Assembly: GCA_900752215.1 (NCBI GenBank)
Contig: CAADUO010000007.1
Span: forward strand, 1-34,931
Length of the DNA: 34,931 nt
Direction: 5' to 3'
Source: an uncultured Collinsella sp.
GTDB lineage: Bacteria > Actinomycetota > Coriobacteriia > Coriobacteriales > Coriobacteriaceae
This document shows, in pieces, positions 6,936-15,291 of the stretch (position 1 is the stretch's first letter; every line of letters begins with the position of its first letter). Below the pieces are notes generated by a model, which saw only the letters and a list, made by a program, of their open reading frames with translations, searched no databases and was not told where the DNA came from. The position numbers and the translations under genes are program-made.

Positions 6936-8687
6936 ATGGAAACGATCATCAACGTCGACGATGTCTCGTTCTCCTATGGCACGCAGACCGAGCAGGCGCT
7001 CAGCCACATCTCGCTCAGCGTGAACAAGGGAGATTTCATCGGCATCATCGGGCCCTCGGGCGCCGGCAAGTCCACGCTTGCCGCCTGTCTGTCGGGTGCT
7101 GTGCCCCAACACTACACCGGCACGTTCTTTGGGTCCGTCATGGTTGACGGCCATGACACCTGCGAAGCCTCGCTCACCGACGTGTCACAGATCGTCGGCA
7201 GCGTGCTGCAGGATATCGACACGCAGATGGTCGCCTCGGTCGTCGAGGACGAGATGCTCTTTGGCCTCGAGAACTTTGGCGTTCCCCACGACCTGATCGA
7301 GCAGCGCGTGAGCGAAACGCTCGAGACCGTCGGCATCAGCGACCTGCGCGACCGCGAGATCGCAACCCTCTCGGGCGGACAGAAGCAAAAGGTAGCCATC
7401 GCCGCCATCCTCGCCATGCGTCCGCGCGTCTTGGTTCTCGACGAGCCCACCGCGGCACTCGACCCCGCCAGCTCCACATTGGTCTTCGAGACGCTGCGTG
7501 AGGCAAACCGCGTACTTGGAATCACCATCGTCGTCGTTGAGCAAAAGGTCGCTCTGCTCTCGGAGTACTGCAACCGCGTGCTCGTGCTCAACCATGGCGA
7601 AATTGCGCTGCAGGGCGAGCCACACGAGGTCTTCGCGCATGCCGACGAGCTCCGTGCCATCGGCGTCGACTGCCCTCGCGTCACGCGTATCTTCAATAGC
7701 CTCGAGGCCGATGGCATGGTAAGCGGTACCCCCTGCTTGGATGTCGATGAGGCTGAGCGCCTGATTTCGGGCATCGTCGACCCCGCACACGCGGCCATCG
7801 AAGCCCAGGCGCCCACCGGTTCCCCGCATGCACCGTCGTTGCGTCCTCATGCCAAGGACGCCGAACCCGTACTCACCTTCGACCATGTTGAGTTTGCCTA
7901 TCCCAATGGCGGCGCCGCCGTACACGACCTTAGCCTGACGCTCTATCCTGGCGAGCTCGTGGGCATCGTCGGCCAGAACGGTGCCGGCAAGACCACGCTC
8001 ACCAAGCTGCTCACGGGCCTGCTTAAGCCCGCCTCGGGCAGCGTGCGCGTTACGGGCCTGGATACTGCCGCGGTCCCCACGAGCCGTATCGCCCGCGAGG
8101 TCGCAACGCTCTTCCAAAACCCCGACCGCCAGATCTGCAAGGATACCGTGCTCGACGAGGTCGCCTTTGGCTTGGAGCTGGGCGGCATGGACCGTGCCGA
8201 GGCTCTGCGTCGCGCCCAGCTGGTCATCGACCGCTTTGGTCTGCCCGCCGACGAGGCACCGTTCTCGCTTTCGCGTGGCCAGCGACAAATGGTGGCACTT
8301 GCCTCCGTCGTAGTGGTTGAGCCCAAGATCGTCGTGCTCGACGAGCCCACGAGCGGCTTGGACTACCGCGAGTGCATGACCGTGATGGAAACGGTACGCA
8401 CCATGGCCGAGCGCGGTTGCGCCGTCATCATGGTCTGCCACGATATGGAAGTCGTCTCGGATTTTGCCGAGCGCATTGTGGTAATGGCCGACGGTCGCAT
8501 CCTCGACCGCGGCCGCACGCACGAGCTGTTCTCGAACATCGAACTCATGCAGCATGCCTACGTTGAGCCGCCCCAGGTCATCGAACTCTCGCGCCGTCTG
8601 GCATCTTCCGTCTCGCCCGCCTTTGCGCAGGTGAGCGAGGTCACCGATGTCGTTCGAATTACCAAGGAGATGGTCCACCGTGGTTAA
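6936..8687 (+). CDS. Fused ECF transporter ATPase (EcfA-EcfA')
   Basis: The 583-residue protein contains two ABC ATPase domains. Domain 1 has Walker A GPSGAGKS (39-46), signature LSGGQKQ (about 145) and Walker B LVLDEPTAALD (about 166-176), but VVVEQK where the switch histidine should be. Domain 2 has GQNGAGKTT (about 346-354), signature LSRGQRQ (about 445), VVLDEPTSGLD and an intact CHD switch. Each composite site pairs one domain's Walker motifs with the other's signature. One site is therefore canonical (domain 2 Walker/His with domain 1 LSGGQ) and one doubly degenerate (Q switch with LSRGQ). The protein powers the membrane EcfT/S complex. ATG 6936 has AAAGG upstream. It overlaps ecfT by 8 bases. 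Confidence 0.9.
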   Translation: METIINVDDVSFSYGTQTEQALSHISLSVNKGDFIGIIGPSGAGKSTLAACLSGAVPQHYTGTFFGSVMVDGHDTCEASLTDVSQIVGSVLQDIDTQMVASVVEDEMLFGLENFGVPHDLIEQRVSETLETVGISDLRDREIATLSGGQKQKVAIAAILAMRPRVLVLDEPTAALDPASSTLVFETLREANRVLGITIVVVEQKVALLSEYCNRVLVLNHGEIALQGEPHEVFAHADELRAIGVDCPRVTRIFNSLEADGMVSGTPCLDVDEAERLISGIVDPAHAAIEAQAPTGSPHAPSLRPHAKDAEPVLTFDHVEFAYPNGGAAVHDLSLTLYPGELVGIVGQNGAGKTTLTKLLTGLLKPASGSVRVTGLDTAAVPTSRIAREVATLFQNPDRQICKDTVLDEVAFGLELGGMDRAEALRRAQLVIDRFGLPADEAPFSLSRGQRQMVALASVVVVEPKIVVLDEPTSGLDYRECMTVMETVRTMAERGCAVIMVCHDMEVVSDFAERIVVMADGRILDRGRTHELFSNIELMQHAYVEPPQVIELSRRLASSVSPAFAQVSEVTDVVRITKEMVHRG

Positions 8688-9426
8688 CGTCATCGACTAC
8701 ATGCCGGGCGATACGCTGCTGCATCGCCTGAACCCCGTCGTCAAACTGGGCCTCGCCGCCGCCATCATCATCGGCATCTTTTTGTCCGACACCTACGTGG
8801 CGCTGCTGGGCTTTTTGGCACTCACCCTTGCACTGGGCGCCTATGCCGGCGTCGTCGACCGTCTGCTCTCGCTGCTCAAGTTGCTGATTCCGCTCGCGCT
8901 TATCATGCTGGTGCTCCAGCTGGCCTTTATGCGCGATGGCAACGTGGTGTGGGGTTTCATCACCGACACGGGCCTCATCACAGGATCGAAGGCCTGCCTG
9001 CGCCTGCTGGGTGTGGCGTTACCACTCATCCTCATGCTCATGGTGACCAAGCTCAACGACCTTGCCAACGCCTGCGTCGAGGTGCTGCACGTGCCGTATC
9101 GCTATGCCTTCACCTTTACCACGGCGCTGCGCTTTGTTCCGGTGTTTGGTCAGGAGATGAACGCCATCATGGAGGCGCAGACCGCGCGCGGCGTCGAGTA
9201 CGACACCAAGAACCCCATCAAGAAGCTTAAGCTCATGCTGCCACTGTGCGTGCCACTGCTCATCTCGAGCGTGGGCAAGACCGATGCCACAGCCTTGGCA
9301 GCAGAACAGCGCGGCTTCTATCTGCGTACGCGCGCCAGCTCGTACAAGCGCTACCCCATCAAGGGCCTGGACATCGCCGTGCTCATCGTCAGCATCGCCC
9401 TCATCGCCATCGGCTTCCTGTTCTAG
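8680..9426 (+). CDS. ecfT: ECF transporter transmembrane coupling protein EcfT
   Basis: The 248-residue membrane protein has hydrophobic segments around residues 19-36, 40-56, 62-80 and 105-120, and a C-terminal one at about 230-247. Two cytoplasmic coupling helices bear the EcfT Ala-Arg-Gly-type motifs, AQTARGVEYD and AAEQRGFYLR (the second reads Q-R-G). These helices slot into the ATPases. The start is taken as GTG 8680, with AAGGAG at 8664-8669 and an 8-base overlap with the ATPase stop, implying translational coupling. An upstream in-frame ATG at 8647 lies inside the ATPase gene and has no such site. It is the last gene of the tryptophan-type ECF operon and is followed by a strong terminator. 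Confidence 0.88.
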   Translation: MVNVIDYMPGDTLLHRLNPVVKLGLAAAIIIGIFLSDTYVALLGFLALTLALGAYAGVVDRLLSLLKLLIPLALIMLVLQLAFMRDGNVVWGFITDTGLITGSKACLRLLGVALPLILMLMVTKLNDLANACVEVLHVPYRYAFTFTTALRFVPVFGQEMNAIMEAQTARGVEYDTKNPIKKLKLMLPLCVPLLISSVGKTDATALAAEQRGFYLRTRASSYKRYPIKGLDIAVLIVSIALIAIGFLF

Positions 9427-9455
9427 TTCACCACCGACAGCAACAGCCCAACGCA

Positions 9456-9492
9456 AAAGGCCTCGGCTCACACCAAACGAGCCGAGGCCTTT
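9456..9492. terminator. Bidirectional terminator between ecfT and the racemase gene
   Basis: AAAGGCCTCGGCTC and GAGCCGAGGCCTTT form a perfect 14-bp stem with an A-run on one side and T-run on the other, between two convergent units. Confidence 0.85.
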
Positions 9493-9521
9493 ACTGTTTC
9501 ACCAGATAAAACCTACCAAAA

Positions 9522-10298
9522 TTAACCTGTCCCTTTTTGGCGGGTCGGAAGCTGGAGGCGGTAGGGAGCGCCGCTACGGATGATGGATTCGCGCACCAGG
9601 ACATCCATGGCGTCGAGGGTGATCTCGGGCATCTCTCGGTACTTCTGTAGCACCGAGAGCTCGGTGCAGGCCAGAATGACGCGGTCGCAGCCGCTACGGG
9701 CGAACTCCCACATCACGCGGTCGAACTTATCCATATCGGGCTCACGTCCGGCCTTCACATCATCGTAGATAAGCGACATCACATCGTTCTGACGTTTCTC
9801 GCTGGGATAGACGACCTCAACACCCGCAGCTTTACATTCGCGGCCGTAGACGCCCGCGCCCACGGTTCCGTCGGTGCCCATGATGCCAATCTTATGCACC
9901 GGCTCGGCCGGCATACTCAGGTTGGGGTCGAACTCGCACTCCCCCATCACCGCACCCGCAAGGGCATAACGAACTGACTCACGCGGCATGTGGATAATCG
10001 GCACCTTCGTAAACGACTGGATCTGGTCGTAGAAGTAGTGCGACGTGTTGCAGGGAATGGCAATGTGCGCACAGCCCAGCGACTCGAGTGCCTGGGCACA
10101 CTCTTTCATGGTCGCCAGCAGCTTGGCATGCTCGCCGGTCTTAATGGCCAACGTGCGGTCGGGCATGGTCGACTTGGAGAGCACCACCATGTCGATATGT
10201 TCCTGATCGCAGGCAGCAGCCGTATGACGCACCACCTGGTCGTAGTAATACGACGTGGCCTCGGCGCCCATGCCGCCGATAACTCCCAGCTTTTCCAT
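9522..10298 (-). CDS. Aspartate/glutamate racemase family protein (likely aspartate racemase)
   Basis: The 258-residue protein has the LGVIGGMGAEAT start typical of the family and both catalytic cysteines in context: Cys83 in IPCNTSHY and Cys211 in ILACTEL. PLP-independent racemases of this fold interconvert L- and D-aspartate (or glutamate) through the two thiols. The gene lies 84 bases downstream of a D-aspartate ligase homologue on the same strand, so making D-Asp for that ligase is the natural role. The start is ATG 10298, with AAGGAGG just upstream; the frame extends to 10382 but without support. The last residues (QKGTG) are encoded by a GGGACAG-type sequence also found in intergenic DNA of this window, so the tail may be recent. 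Confidence 0.87.
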   Translation of the reverse strand: MEKLGVIGGMGAEATSYYYDQVVRHTAAACDQEHIDMVVLSKSTMPDRTLAIKTGEHAKLLATMKECAQALESLGCAHIAIPCNTSHYFYDQIQSFTKVPIIHMPRESVRYALAGAVMGECEFDPNLSMPAEPVHKIGIMGTDGTVGAGVYGRECKAAGVEVVYPSEKRQNDVMSLIYDDVKAGREPDMDKFDRVMWEFARSGCDRVILACTELSVLQKYREMPEITLDAMDVLVRESIIRSGAPYRLQLPTRQKGTG

Positions 10299-10382
10299 CG
10301 CCGCCTCCTTGGTGACGCTTGCGCAATTGCGCGTATCATACCCGCGCCCGCCCGATACAAACCGGACGGGCGCCGCGCTCAT

Positions 10383-11639
10383 CTACTTGTAATACGTCTT
10401 GAACAGCTTAAAGTGGCGCAGCTTGGTGTGCCACATACGCAGCCAGCGGTTAAAGACAAAGTCGCCCTTCATAAACGAAGGGTCGGCGCCCTTGCCTTCC
10501 TTGTCCAGGCGATGCACCTTAGCGCGCAGCTCGGGATCCTTGACGTACTTGTCGACGACGCCCATGGGGACGACCATCCACAGGGCCTCGTCCTGAGCCG
10601 TCACAAACTCCGGCTCAAACGGACGGTTGAACACATACTCGTCCACCACATACTTGGCAACGTTAAAGCCGCTGTTGGTAACGTAGTAGTTGCTGCGGCC
10701 CTGGCGCGTGTTGAAATCGAAGAACTTAAACGAGCCGTCGCGCTCGTCGTACTTTACGTCAAAGTTGGAATAGCCCACAAAGTGAAGGTCCTCGAGCAAC
10801 TTGCGCACGCCGCCCATGAGCTCGTCGTTGGGCTCGGTAATGATACAGGCATGGTTGCCGACACCGTGGGGCTGATGCTCCTCGAGCAGCACATGGCCCA
10901 GGCACATCATGCGGACCTTACCGTTGCGGTCGGAATAGCTGGTGAGCACGCGCATGTACTCGTCGTTGCCGGGCACGCGATCCTGCAAGATCAGGTCGTC
11001 GGTGTAGCCGCTGGCATACGAATCGCGAATGACCTGTTCCAGCTCGGCGCGGTCGGCAATCTCATAGGCCTTTTTCTGGCCCTCGAACTCGTGCTGCCAC
11101 CACATGATGCCGTCAGAAGGCTTCAGAATCATCGGGTAAGGAAAATCGATCTGGTCGAGCACTTCGGCAGGTGCCTCGCCTTGGGCGTTCAGCATCGCCA
11201 TGGTGAAAGTAAAGGTATGCGGATAGGGCACACCATGCTTCTCGCACAGCTCGTAGAAGATCTCCTTCTTCTGGCACTGCTCGAGCATGCTGTAGGGCGC
11301 ATAGGGAGCGACGATGTTATCCGCCAGCTCATGAGCATCCTTGGCTTGAGCCACGAGAGCGACATAGTTGTCGCCACAGCCCACAAGGACAATCGTCTTG
11401 TCGGCATGCGCTTGGGCAATGCCGTTGACGGTTTTGAGCATCACGGGCATGGTGTCGATATCCACGTTGGGCGTGTAGTCGATAATCTGGCTGCGGTACG
11501 CGGGACCCGTCTGATACTTGCCGAAGACCAGACTCTTGACCTGGTACTCCTCGTAGAAGGCGCGCGCCACCGAATAGGCGTTGATGTCGCCACCGAGCAG
11601 CACGGGAATGAACTCGCGCTCTGTAAACTGCAATGCCAT
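10383..11639 (-). CDS. D-aspartate ligase (ATP-grasp), peptidoglycan cross-bridge
   Basis: The 418-residue ATP-grasp enzyme resembles, from memory, the Enterococcus faecium D-aspartate ligase Aslfm along much of its length. Matching segments include the N-terminal EFIPVLLGGDINAYSVARAF, the central FPYPMILKPSD and FEGQKKAYE, VRMMCLGH, and the late catalytic FDFNTRQGRSNYYVT with its metal-binding N-x-R. The enzyme adds D-Asp to the side-chain amine of the third stem-peptide residue (Lys or a similar diamine) of peptidoglycan precursors in the cytoplasm. A racemase that can supply D-Asp is directly downstream, the same pairing as in enterococci. ATG 11639 has AGGAAG upstream. A TTGGGC-18-TAGAAT promoter lies at 11696-11725. 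Confidence 0.88.
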   Translation of the reverse strand: MALQFTEREFIPVLLGGDINAYSVARAFYEEYQVKSLVFGKYQTGPAYRSQIIDYTPNVDIDTMPVMLKTVNGIAQAHADKTIVLVGCGDNYVALVAQAKDAHELADNIVAPYAPYSMLEQCQKKEIFYELCEKHGVPYPHTFTFTMAMLNAQGEAPAEVLDQIDFPYPMILKPSDGIMWWQHEFEGQKKAYEIADRAELEQVIRDSYASGYTDDLILQDRVPGNDEYMRVLTSYSDRNGKVRMMCLGHVLLEEHQPHGVGNHACIITEPNDELMGGVRKLLEDLHFVGYSNFDVKYDERDGSFKFFDFNTRQGRSNYYVTNSGFNVAKYVVDEYVFNRPFEPEFVTAQDEALWMVVPMGVVDKYVKDPELRAKVHRLDKEGKGADPSFMKGDFVFNRWLRMWHTKLRHFKLFKTYYK

Positions 11640-11695
11640 GGAAACTTCCTATCATGAACTGCCCACACAACGGGCGGTCTTTGCGCAACTGATTC

Positions 11696-11725
11696 ATTCT
11701 AGCGTGCCAAGCCGCCGGCGCCCAA
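11696..11725 (-). promoter_or_regulatory. Promoter of the D-Asp ligase/racemase operon
   Basis: On the minus strand TTGGGC (11720-11725) and TAGAAT (11696-11701) are 18 bases apart, placing the start of transcription about 45-50 bases upstream of the ligase ATG. Confidence 0.45.
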
Positions 11726-11861
11726 AGCTCCACCGTATCTATGGCAATCGACGTAATCGTCCAGCACGAAGACGGCGCCCACCGTTGTATGACAATGGGC
11801 AATGAACCTACCGTTGTTGTAGGATTCAGCGTATTGACATCTTCGAGCGAAAGGCGCACAC

Positions 11862-12494
11862 GTGCCCCAAGACCATCCGACCGATAATCCCATCCTCAAT
11901 GCCGCGAGGCGCGAGCTGGCGGAACGTGCGAAAGCGACCGCTCCCCTGTGCACGGCAAACGACGCCTACAACGGACCCGCCCGCATCGTCTCAATCAACA
12001 CGTCGGAGCACAAAGGCACGCGTAAGTCACCCGTCGCCGACGGGCACGACACCGTTATAGAGCAATTTGGCCTCGTCTCCGATGCGCACGCCGGGCATTG
12101 GCACCGCCAGGTTTCCCTTTTAGCTGCAGAGTCTATCCAGACGGCGCAGGCGCACGGGCTCGATGTGCACGAGGGCGACTTTGGAGAGAACTTCACAACC
12201 CGGGGCATCAACCTGCTCTCGCTCCCCTTGGGCACACAGCTCAAGCTTGGAAGCGACGTGCTCGTCGAAATCAGCCAAATCGGCAAGGTCTGCCACACCC
12301 GTTGCGCCATCTACTATCTCGCCGGCGACTGCATCTTTCCCCACGAGGGCGTTTTCGGCGTGGTACTAAAGGGCGGAGAGGTCCATACCGGCGACGATAT
12401 CCAGGTAGTCAAACTCGGCGACGGCACCTGTTCGTTCACCCCCGCCGAGGCCCTCGAAGAGATTGAGCAGGCTCGCCAGAAGGGCACGCTATAG
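11862..12494 (+). CDS. MOSC domain protein
   Basis: The 210-residue protein has the MOSC layout: an N-terminal IVSINTSEHKGTRKSPV strand-turn region, EQFGLVSDAHAGHWHRQVSL, then LDVHEGDFGENFTTRGINL, and the conserved cysteine in ISQIGKVCHTRC. MOSC domains bind or transfer sulfur or molybdenum cofactor-related ligands; stand-alone bacterial forms are poorly characterised and no molybdoenzyme genes lie near. The start is GTG 11862, with AAAGG about 8 bases upstream. The first 40 residues are helical and polar and are not part of the domain. It is a monocistronic unit divergent from the D-Asp ligase. Confidence 0.85.
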   Translation: MPQDHPTDNPILNAARRELAERAKATAPLCTANDAYNGPARIVSINTSEHKGTRKSPVADGHDTVIEQFGLVSDAHAGHWHRQVSLLAAESIQTAQAHGLDVHEGDFGENFTTRGINLLSLPLGTQLKLGSDVLVEISQIGKVCHTRCAIYYLAGDCIFPHEGVFGVVLKGGEVHTGDDIQVVKLGDGTCSFTPAEALEEIEQARQKGTL

Positions 12495-12563
12495 TTATAA
12501 AACCCCACGTTGAGATAGCTTTTACAGCCCAAAGCTCCTCTTAAACAGGCCCCCGTAACGTTA

Positions 12564-12665
12564 AAGTTGAACTCTATGGTTTCTCAACAATTCATCATAA
12601 CTGCAGGTCAAAGCCAAAGCCTCAAGTTCAACTTGACCCTTTGGAACCTTTAAGGTTCAAGTTGA
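12564..12665. promoter_or_regulatory. Cluster of palindromes upstream of the secreted hydrolase
   Basis: Within 102 bases lie AAGTTGAACT (12564-12573), the palindrome TCAAGTTCAACTTGA (12622-12636), the palindrome GAACCTTTAAGGTTC (12644-12658) and TTCAAGTTGA (12656-12665). TCAACTTGA (12628-12636) can also pair with TCAAGTTGA (12657-12665), enclosing the second palindrome. This looks like repeated operator half-sites or a compound leader hairpin controlling the gene at 12729. The rest of 12495-12728 shows nothing else. Confidence 0.5.
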
Positions 12666-12728
12666 GGTCGAAAGCAGTAGTAGAATACCGTTCGAACCAT
12701 AACCTACGATTGATTGCAGAGGGACTGG

Positions 12729-13862
12729 ATGCAGCATTCGAATCATCGCACCGCAGCGCTCATTGCGTCGAAGCCGGCTCGTATCATCACGAGTGCCGCG
12801 CTCGCCGTTGCGCTGACGGCCACGCCGATGCTCTCCCCCGTTGCGGCGTATGCCGCCTCGCAGGCAACGCAGGACCAGCTTTCCGCAGCCCAGCAGAAGA
12901 TCGAAGCCGCCACGAGCGCCTACAACGACGCCCGCACCAAACTCGATGACCTGCAAAAGCAGATTGACTCCAATGAGGCAAGCATCGAGGAAATCGAGGC
13001 CAAGCTTCCCGAGCAGCAGGCCAAGGCAAGCTCCGCCATGCGCGATCTGTACAAGTATCAGAAGGGCACCAATCCCATCGTGAGCTTCCTGGTCAACGCG
13101 CAGAGCCTGGGTGAGTTCATCACGACCTGCAAATACACCAACCAGATCACGAGCTCGAGCGTCGACGAGATCGAAGAGCTCAATAACATGCAGACCGAAC
13201 TCGAGCAGAACAAGGCTGAGCTCCAGCAGGCCAAGTCTCAGCTTGAGGCAGAGCAGAAAAACGCCGAGGATGCGCTGACGCAGGCCCAGCAGCTCCGCAG
13301 CGAGGCACAGGCAAAAGCCGAGCAGGAGAATGCCGCCGAGCTTGCCAAACTTGAGGCCGATAAGGCCGCCGCCGCCGAGAAGCTCTCGGGCGAGGGCGTA
13401 AGCGGCAGCAATTCCAGCAGCCAGGCCACCAACACCAACACCACCATCGACACCACGGTGAACAACGTCAATACCGGTAGCTCCGATTACGATTCGTTCA
13501 TTAATGAGTGGACGGGCCGCATCGACAATTATCTCGCCGGCTCCCCCATGGCAGGCCAGGGCTACAACTTTGCCGTCGCCGCTTGGAATACCGGTGTCGA
13601 CCCCCGTTGGTCCCCCGCCATCGCCTGCATCGAGAGCACCAAGGGTGCTTATTGCGCCAATTCTTACAACGCCTGGGGCTGGAGTGCCCGTGGCGGCGGT
13701 TGGCGCAGCTTTGGCAGCTGGAGCGAGGGCATCTCCGCTCATGTCGCCTATCTGGGCGCCAACTACGGCTCCACCCTTACCCCGGCAGCGGCCAAAAAGT
13801 ACTGCCCGCCCACGTGGCAGGACTGGTACAACAAAGTCGCCGCTCAGATGAACCGCATCTAA
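12729..13862 (+). CDS. Secreted coiled-coil protein with lysozyme-like C-terminal domain (putative peptidoglycan hydrolase)
   Basis: The 377-residue precursor has a signal peptide (charged start, hydrophobic IITSAALAVALTAT, cleavage near AAYAA about residue 43). A long coiled coil rich in Q, E, A and K (about 45-220) resembles the PcsB-type N-domain that keeps cell-wall hydrolases inactive until triggered at division. After an S/N/T-rich linker (about 225-255) comes a C-terminal domain with ACIESTKGAYC, YNAWGWSARGG and SWSEGISAHVAYL, the pattern of lysozyme-like glucosaminidase or transglycosylase folds, with the Glu of IES as likely catalytic acid. The start is ATG 12729, with AGAGGGA just upstream. 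Palindromes upstream suggest specific regulation. Exact bond specificity cannot be read. Confidence 0.8.
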   Translation: MQHSNHRTAALIASKPARIITSAALAVALTATPMLSPVAAYAASQATQDQLSAAQQKIEAATSAYNDARTKLDDLQKQIDSNEASIEEIEAKLPEQQAKASSAMRDLYKYQKGTNPIVSFLVNAQSLGEFITTCKYTNQITSSSVDEIEELNNMQTELEQNKAELQQAKSQLEAEQKNAEDALTQAQQLRSEAQAKAEQENAAELAKLEADKAAAAEKLSGEGVSGSNSSSQATNTNTTIDTTVNNVNTGSSDYDSFINEWTGRIDNYLAGSPMAGQGYNFAVAAWNTGVDPRWSPAIACIESTKGAYCANSYNAWGWSARGGGWRSFGSWSEGISAHVAYLGANYGSTLTPAAAKKYCPPTWQDWYNKVAAQMNRI

Positions 13863-13872
13863 GTGCAACTGC

Positions 13873-13901
13873 AAAGGGCCCCAATGGGGCCCTTTTCTTT
13901 T
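13873..13901. terminator. Bidirectional terminator between hydrolase and kinase genes
   Basis: AAAGGGCCCC and GGGGCCCTTT are perfect 10-bp arms around AAT, followed by TTTTCTTTT-like sequence on the plus strand and a short A-run giving U's on the minus strand. The two flanking genes converge here. Confidence 0.85.
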
Positions 13902-15291
13902 AGGTAGCGGAGGTATCGACGACGCCGGTCGCATTGGCAACCGCGACTATGACGATCATGCATAGGAGCAGCACACCCAATGCCTTGAGCCAGAGTTTCG
14001 CGAGTTTCTTGCCGCGATAGCTGTCGAGCAGCGCGAATCGCCGACGAAGACGGCGCTTATCGAGCAGCGCAAAATGCATAAGCACCATAAGGCCATCGAC
14101 AAAGAAAAAATACTCGATTATGAGAAACCACGTCGGGTAGCTTTGGTTTGCTCCCGTGGGGTGAAAGACGGCAAAGTGACTTCCGGCAAAGAACACAAGC
14201 AGCGAGAAGCAGACGAGCGTATTCCAAATGCGCCCCAGAGACTCCGGAACGCGAGAGAGCAGACCGCATGCAGCGGAGGCGGCAGGCCTAGGAAGCCCTG
14301 TGGGGTTCTGGAGCCCTTGGGGCGTCAATACCGTCTCCGAGGCCGGAGTACGGACAGGCGCAGGCGCAGGAGGCCGCACGGGGCGACTCAGATCGTATGC
14401 CGCGCGCGTCGCCCGTCCCAACGCTTCCGCACTCGCAAAACGCTTGGCCGGGTCGAGCGCCATCGACATGCAGACGGCATCGGCAAGTGGGGTGGGAATG
14501 TCGCGAGCCTCGCATTGCTCGCGCATGTCGAGCCCTGGTTTAGGGTCGACTCCCGTCAAGCAGAAGAACAACAGGGCGCCAAGTGCGTAGACGTCGCTTC
14601 GCACGCTCGTCTGCCCAAACCCATACTGCTCGGGCGGCGCATAGGGCCGTGTCCCAAACTTGACAGTATCGGCATCGGCGCCATCGCGCCATACGCGGGC
14701 GATCCCCAAGTCGATAATCACCAGCGACGAAAACGTCAGGCCGTCATCAGGCGTATAGTTGGCACCTGTCACGATGATATTCGACGGCTTGAGGTCGCGA
14801 TGGATCACCGGCGCCGACGTCTCCCCCGCTATTGCAAAACCGGCGTGGAGCTCGCCCACGGCATCGCATAGGGCAGGATACAATTCACGCGCATAATCGG
14901 GGGTGGCTCCCAGACGGTACACCAGCGCCCCGAGCGTCTCCCCTTCGATGTATTCCATAACCACGTTGAGCTCGTCGCCCACACGACGACAATCGACGAT
15001 TCTGGGCAGGTGCTCAAAACGTCTGCCTGCCCGCTGAGCGGCAAACAGACGCTCGTATGCCCCGCCGATTTGAGCCGAAGCATCGATGCGTTTACGGACA
15101 AAGGGGCCGAGCGAACCACCGCCGGTTCCTTCAAAGTACACAAGCTCGGTTGTTTCAACGGACGAGCGCTTAAGTACACGCTCCACGCGATAGCTGTCGT
15201 CACGATCGAGCGACGCCAGGTGCTCGGCAAGCGCTGCGGTCAGCTCATCATCGGAATATGTTGGGGTCTGATTATCCATAGCCTCCATCAT
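13900..15291 (-). CDS. Membrane-anchored Ser/Thr protein kinase (Hanks type)
   Basis: The roughly 463-residue protein has an N-terminal kinase domain and a C-terminal membrane part. Kinase motifs: VRKRI (likely ATP-binding Lys), the catalytic loop HRDLKPSN, DLG in place of DFG, and a P+1 region APPEQYG, followed by SDVYALGALLFFCLTG. The glycine loop is loose (GTGGGSLG). After a proline/alanine-rich linker come hydrophobic segments around TLVCFSLLVFFAG, FLIIEYFFFVDGLMVLMHFAL and LGVLLLCMIVIVAVA. It has no PASTA or other extracellular sensor. The start is uncertain among ATGs at 15291, 15288 and 15279. A small helix-turn-helix gene lies about 86 bases upstream on the same strand and is probably its functional partner. 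Confidence 0.82.
   Translation of the reverse strand: MMEAMDNQTPTYSDDELTAALAEHLASLDRDDSYRVERVLKRSSVETTELVYFEGTGGGSLGPFVRKRIDASAQIGGAYERLFAAQRAGRRFEHLPRIVDCRRVGDELNVVMEYIEGETLGALVYRLGATPDYARELYPALCDAVGELHAGFAIAGETSAPVIHRDLKPSNIIVTGANYTPDDGLTFSSLVIIDLGIARVWRDGADADTVKFGTRPYAPPEQYGFGQTSVRSDVYALGALLFFCLTGVDPKPGLDMREQCEARDIPTPLADAVCMSMALDPAKRFASAEALGRATRAAYDLSRPVRPPAPAPVRTPASETVLTPQGLQNPTGLPRPAASAACGLLSRVPESLGRIWNTLVCFSLLVFFAGSHFAVFHPTGANQSYPTWFLIIEYFFFVDGLMVLMHFALLDKRRLRRRFALLDSYRGKKLAKLWLKALGVLLLCMIVIVAVANATGVVDTSAT

Noticed and set aside
9990..11657. 555-codon plus-strand frame opposite the D-aspartate ligase and racemase
   Set aside because: The minus strand has clear family motifs and ribosome binding sites; the opposite frame spans two genes and their gap without any motif.
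13238..13471. Collagen- or repeat-type surface protein suggested by the Q/A/E-rich stretch
   Set aside because: The composition and heptad spacing fit a coiled coil of the hydrolase rather than a tandem repeat.
12657..13940. 427-codon minus-strand frame opposite the secreted hydrolase
   Set aside because: The plus strand has a signal peptide, coiled coil and domain motifs; the minus frame is Gly/Leu-rich antisense of the coiled coil and runs through the shared terminator.
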